Notes under the pieces: generated by a model
The model's input: only the letters and a program-made list of their open reading frames with translations
Database searches by the model: none
What the model was told of the DNA's origin: nothing
Source of the DNA: Amycolatopsis thermoflava N1165
GTDB lineage: Bacteria; Actinomycetota; Actinomycetes; Mycobacteriales; Pseudonocardiaceae
DNA: 64,000 nt
NCBI RefSeq assembly: GCF_000473265.1
Contig: NZ_KI421511.1
Coordinates: 5,872,360-5,936,359, forward strand
Reading direction: 5' to 3'
Shown here: positions 62,196 to 64,000 of the stretch, one piece after another
Numbering within the stretch: position 1 is the stretch's first letter
Layout of the letters: every line of letters starts with the position of its first letter
Translations under genes and position numbers: made by a program

Positions 62196-63469
62196 TCGCC
62201 GATGACGGGCGGAGCCGTCAGCTCGTCGGTCCCGAACAGCTCGTTCGGGTCGTCACCCACCATGTACTTGTTCTGGTGCTCTTCGTCTTCCTCGCCGTTG
62301 CCGTGACCGCCGCGGCCGCCCATGCCCGGCGCACCGGCCATGCCCGCGCGGCCCGCGCCACGGCCGGATCGCCCGCCCGCGCCACCGGCGCCCGCGCCAC
62401 CAGCCCCGGCGCCCGTGCCCGCCGTCGCGCCCGTGCCGATCCCGGCGCCCGGCCCGAACCCGGCTCCGAACCCGGAAGCGCCGACACCGCCGCCGCCGGC
62501 ACCGGCGCCGCCCGCGCCGGCCCCGCCACCGGGGCCGAACCCGCTGGTGGAGGTCGGCGTGTAGCCCGCCGCCGTGGTCCCGTCGAAGGCCGGGTTGTAC
62601 CCGCCCGAACCGGTGCCCGGCGTGAAGCCGGCCGGGGTCGGGGTCTTCGGGACGGTCGCCGACGGGTTGGTGGAGTTGAACTGCGGCAGGTCACCGGTGC
62701 TCGCCGGCTTGAAGTCGCCCGGCATGCCCGACGCGCTGGGCATGTTCCCGGCGCCGCCGACCCCGCCGGGCACACCGCCCGGAACGCCGCCGCCGGAGAA
62801 GACGTTGCCCTGCCACGCGGTGTACTGCGGCATCCCGCCCGCGTTGTTCATGCTGGCCTGGTAGTAGGCGTTGAACGCGTCGACGTTCGCCTTGCCTCGC
62901 TGGTTGTACTGCTCGATCTGGTCGTCGACGTCGGACAACGGGTTGATGCCGTCGAGGAAGTTGCCGTCCGGCGGCTGCGCAGGCACCTCCTGGACCTTGG
63001 ACTTCACGGTGTCGAAAGCCGTGGCCTGGTCGTTGAGGTAGGTGTGGCTCTTGCCGAGGTTCGTGGCCGAGTCCTGCAACCAGATGCCCAGCGGGTGCGC
63101 GCCTGCCTGCGCCTGACCGGATGCCATGCCCTTCCAGGCGTTGTCCATCAGGTCGTTGATCTGCTGGATGAGCCGCCCGCGCTCCTCGTGCACGCTCTTC
63201 AGGCTGTTCGCCGCGTTCGCGGCGGTCACCAGCGAGGTCGCGTTGCCCGGGCTGATCTGCTCCCAGATCTGCCGCGCGTCGATGGTGCGGCCGGCGATGT
63301 TCGCCTCGTGGTGTTCCGCCTCGGGCGTGCTCATCAGGCCGACGAGACCGCCGACGACCGCGCCGACGCCGGCGCCGACCGCCGTGCCGACACCCGGGAC
63401 GACCGAGCCGACCGCCGCGCCGACGGCCGCGCCCGTCGCGACGCGCCCGACCGTGTAGTCGTCAACCAT
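62192..63469 (-). CDS. PPE-like ESX substrate with Gly/Ala-rich tail
   Basis: 425 residues. The start has a Gly/Val-rich hydrophobic segment (RVATGAAVGAAVGSVVPG), then a helical PPE/WXG-like body (residues ~70-210; IWEQISPGNATSLVTAANAANSLKSV, AWKGMASGQAQAGAHPL) and a low-complexity Gly/Ala/Pro tail (repeated GAGAGGAGAGG) ending in an acidic stretch. ATG 63469 has GGAGGGG upstream. With EspG behind it, export through an ESX system is likely, but no ESX core gene is in the window. Confidence 0.75.
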   Translation of the reverse strand: MVDDYTVGRVATGAAVGAAVGSVVPGVGTAVGAGVGAVVGGLVGLMSTPEAEHHEANIAGRTIDARQIWEQISPGNATSLVTAANAANSLKSVHEERGRLIQQINDLMDNAWKGMASGQAQAGAHPLGIWLQDSATNLGKSHTYLNDQATAFDTVKSKVQEVPAQPPDGNFLDGINPLSDVDDQIEQYNQRGKANVDAFNAYYQASMNNAGGMPQYTAWQGNVFSGGGVPGGVPGGVGGAGNMPSASGMPGDFKPASTGDLPQFNSTNPSATVPKTPTPAGFTPGTGSGGYNPAFDGTTAAGYTPTSTSGFGPGGGAGAGGAGAGGGGVGASGFGAGFGPGAGIGTGATAGTGAGAGGAGAGGAGGRSGRGAGRAGMAGAPGMGGRGGHGNGEEDEEHQNKYMVGDDPNELFGTDELTAPPVIGE

Positions 63470-63499
63470 GGCTCCACCCCTCCTGCTGCCGAATCTGCA

Positions 63500-64000
63500 T
63501 CACGCGTCCCCCTTCAGGTGCTGAACCATCGCGACGGCGACCTCTTCGACGATGGGACAAGGATTCGTGGCGTTGGGACCGACGAGGATGCTCGACGTGA
63601 CCCCGACCGCCAGTTGGTCGGTGACGCCGACCCACAACGCGCACGAGCCGTTGGGCCGGAGGTCGGCGTTGTCCGCGTACACGGCCGGGTAGCCGGCGAC
63701 GGTCGTCGGTTCGAAGTACTTCGACGCTCCCCTGGTGGCGTAGACCCCGGTCAGGCCGTTGTCCTGCACGGCGAGCGGCGAGATGAAGATCTTGTTGGCG
63801 TCGTGCGCGGCCGACTGCCACTGGCACCGCGAACCGGTCTGGCCCGGGATGACTTCGCCCGGGGTGGCGAGGCCGATGGCGCTCGCCTGGCCGTCCGACA
63901 GGCCCGCGCACGGGTTGCCGGTCAGCGCGTCGGCGGCCAGCGGGGCGGGCACCCGCAGCGACGGGTATCGACGGGGCGGTGCTTGGTGCGGCGGTGCCCC
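63500..64000 (-). CDS. DUF3558 domain protein, 5' end outside the window
   Basis: 167 codons of a minus-strand gene whose beginning is beyond the right edge. The visible part matches DUF3558: NPCAGLSDGQASAIGL, SRCQWQSAAHD, GSCALWVGV and NPCPIVEEVAVAMVQHL, with four cysteines that pair in the family. DUF3558 proteins are usually exported lipoproteins; the lipobox would lie in the missing part. The preceding frame (ending RRYPSLRV) stays open to the edge, so the GTG at 63952 is not taken as the start. 30 bp before the PPE-like gene. Confidence 0.8.
   Translation of the reverse strand, partial: GAPPHQAPPRRYPSLRVPAPLAADALTGNPCAGLSDGQASAIGLATPGEVIPGQTGSRCQWQSAAHDANKIFISPLAVQDNGLTGVYATRGASKYFEPTTVAGYPAVYADNADLRPNGSCALWVGVTDQLAVGVTSSILVGPNATNPCPIVEEVAVAMVQHLKGDA

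Noticed and set aside
1..64000. Prophage, insertion sequence or integrative element
   Set aside because: No integrase, transposase, terminal inverted repeats or tRNA attachment site found; the accessory regions have the same base composition as neighbours by eye.

Overview
The window is very GC-rich (roughly 70-73% by eye) actinobacterial chromosome. Gene content and order point to Pseudonocardiaceae, most likely Amycolatopsis or a close relative; this is inferred from gene families, not from a marker gene. The left third keeps an origin-proximal order known from mycobacteria (ddl and a MocR-like aminotransferase next to where parB would lie, then GNAT, cwlM, trxA, trxB, anti-sigma, sigM, pseudokinase, murJ, DUF6049, NUDIX, pcnA). 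The right part carries genes that in mycobacteria sit on the other side of oriC (MFS, yqgE, leuS, dnaB). The arm therefore looks rearranged. dnaA and dnaN are not in the window. No rRNA, tRNA, CRISPR array, transposase or integrase was seen.

Layout. 1-14.9 kb: cell-wall and redox housekeeping, with CwlM, MurJ, a MurJ-associated pseudokinase and SigM suggesting control of peptidoglycan precursor supply. 14.9-16.5 kb: an orphan histidine kinase and a small helical protein. 16.5-33.3 kb: one minus-strand polymorphic-toxin operon: YbaB-like protein, WXG100 protein, a giant toxin of about 2,910 residues interrupted by a one-base frameshift, then two YezG-TNT fusion proteins and two ADP-ribosylglycohydrolase-like proteins without catalytic metal ligands. 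33.4-42.7 kb: MFS transporter, YqgE, SdpI-like protein, phytase-like esterase, leuS, a TetR regulator and ptsI, the last with a DasR-type operator over its start codon. 42.7-46.9 kb: a repeat-bearing non-coding stretch, a DUF1707 protein, a two-component pair and an AI-2E family transporter.

47.1-53.1 kb: five consecutive plus-strand genes for exported proteins. They end in a 961-residue protein with about 13 chaplin-like repeats. Two small neighbours share a PTGADYVNAW repeat and a 119-bp identical DNA duplication. I read this as a surface-layer or aerial-hypha coat locus; that role is inference. 53.1-59.5 kb: DODA dioxygenase, short UvrA-like ATPase, WYL and AraC regulators, thioesterase, alpha/beta hydrolase. 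59.5-61.4 kb: dnaB behind a leader with six DnaA-box-like sites. 61.4-64 kb: an ESX accessory cassette (EspG, PPE-like protein, DUF3558 lipoprotein cut by the window end).

The strongest candidates for new biology are the toxin operon, in which NAD/ADP-ribose-related folds appear repeatedly in intact and apparently inactivated forms, and the chaplin-like surface-protein cluster.
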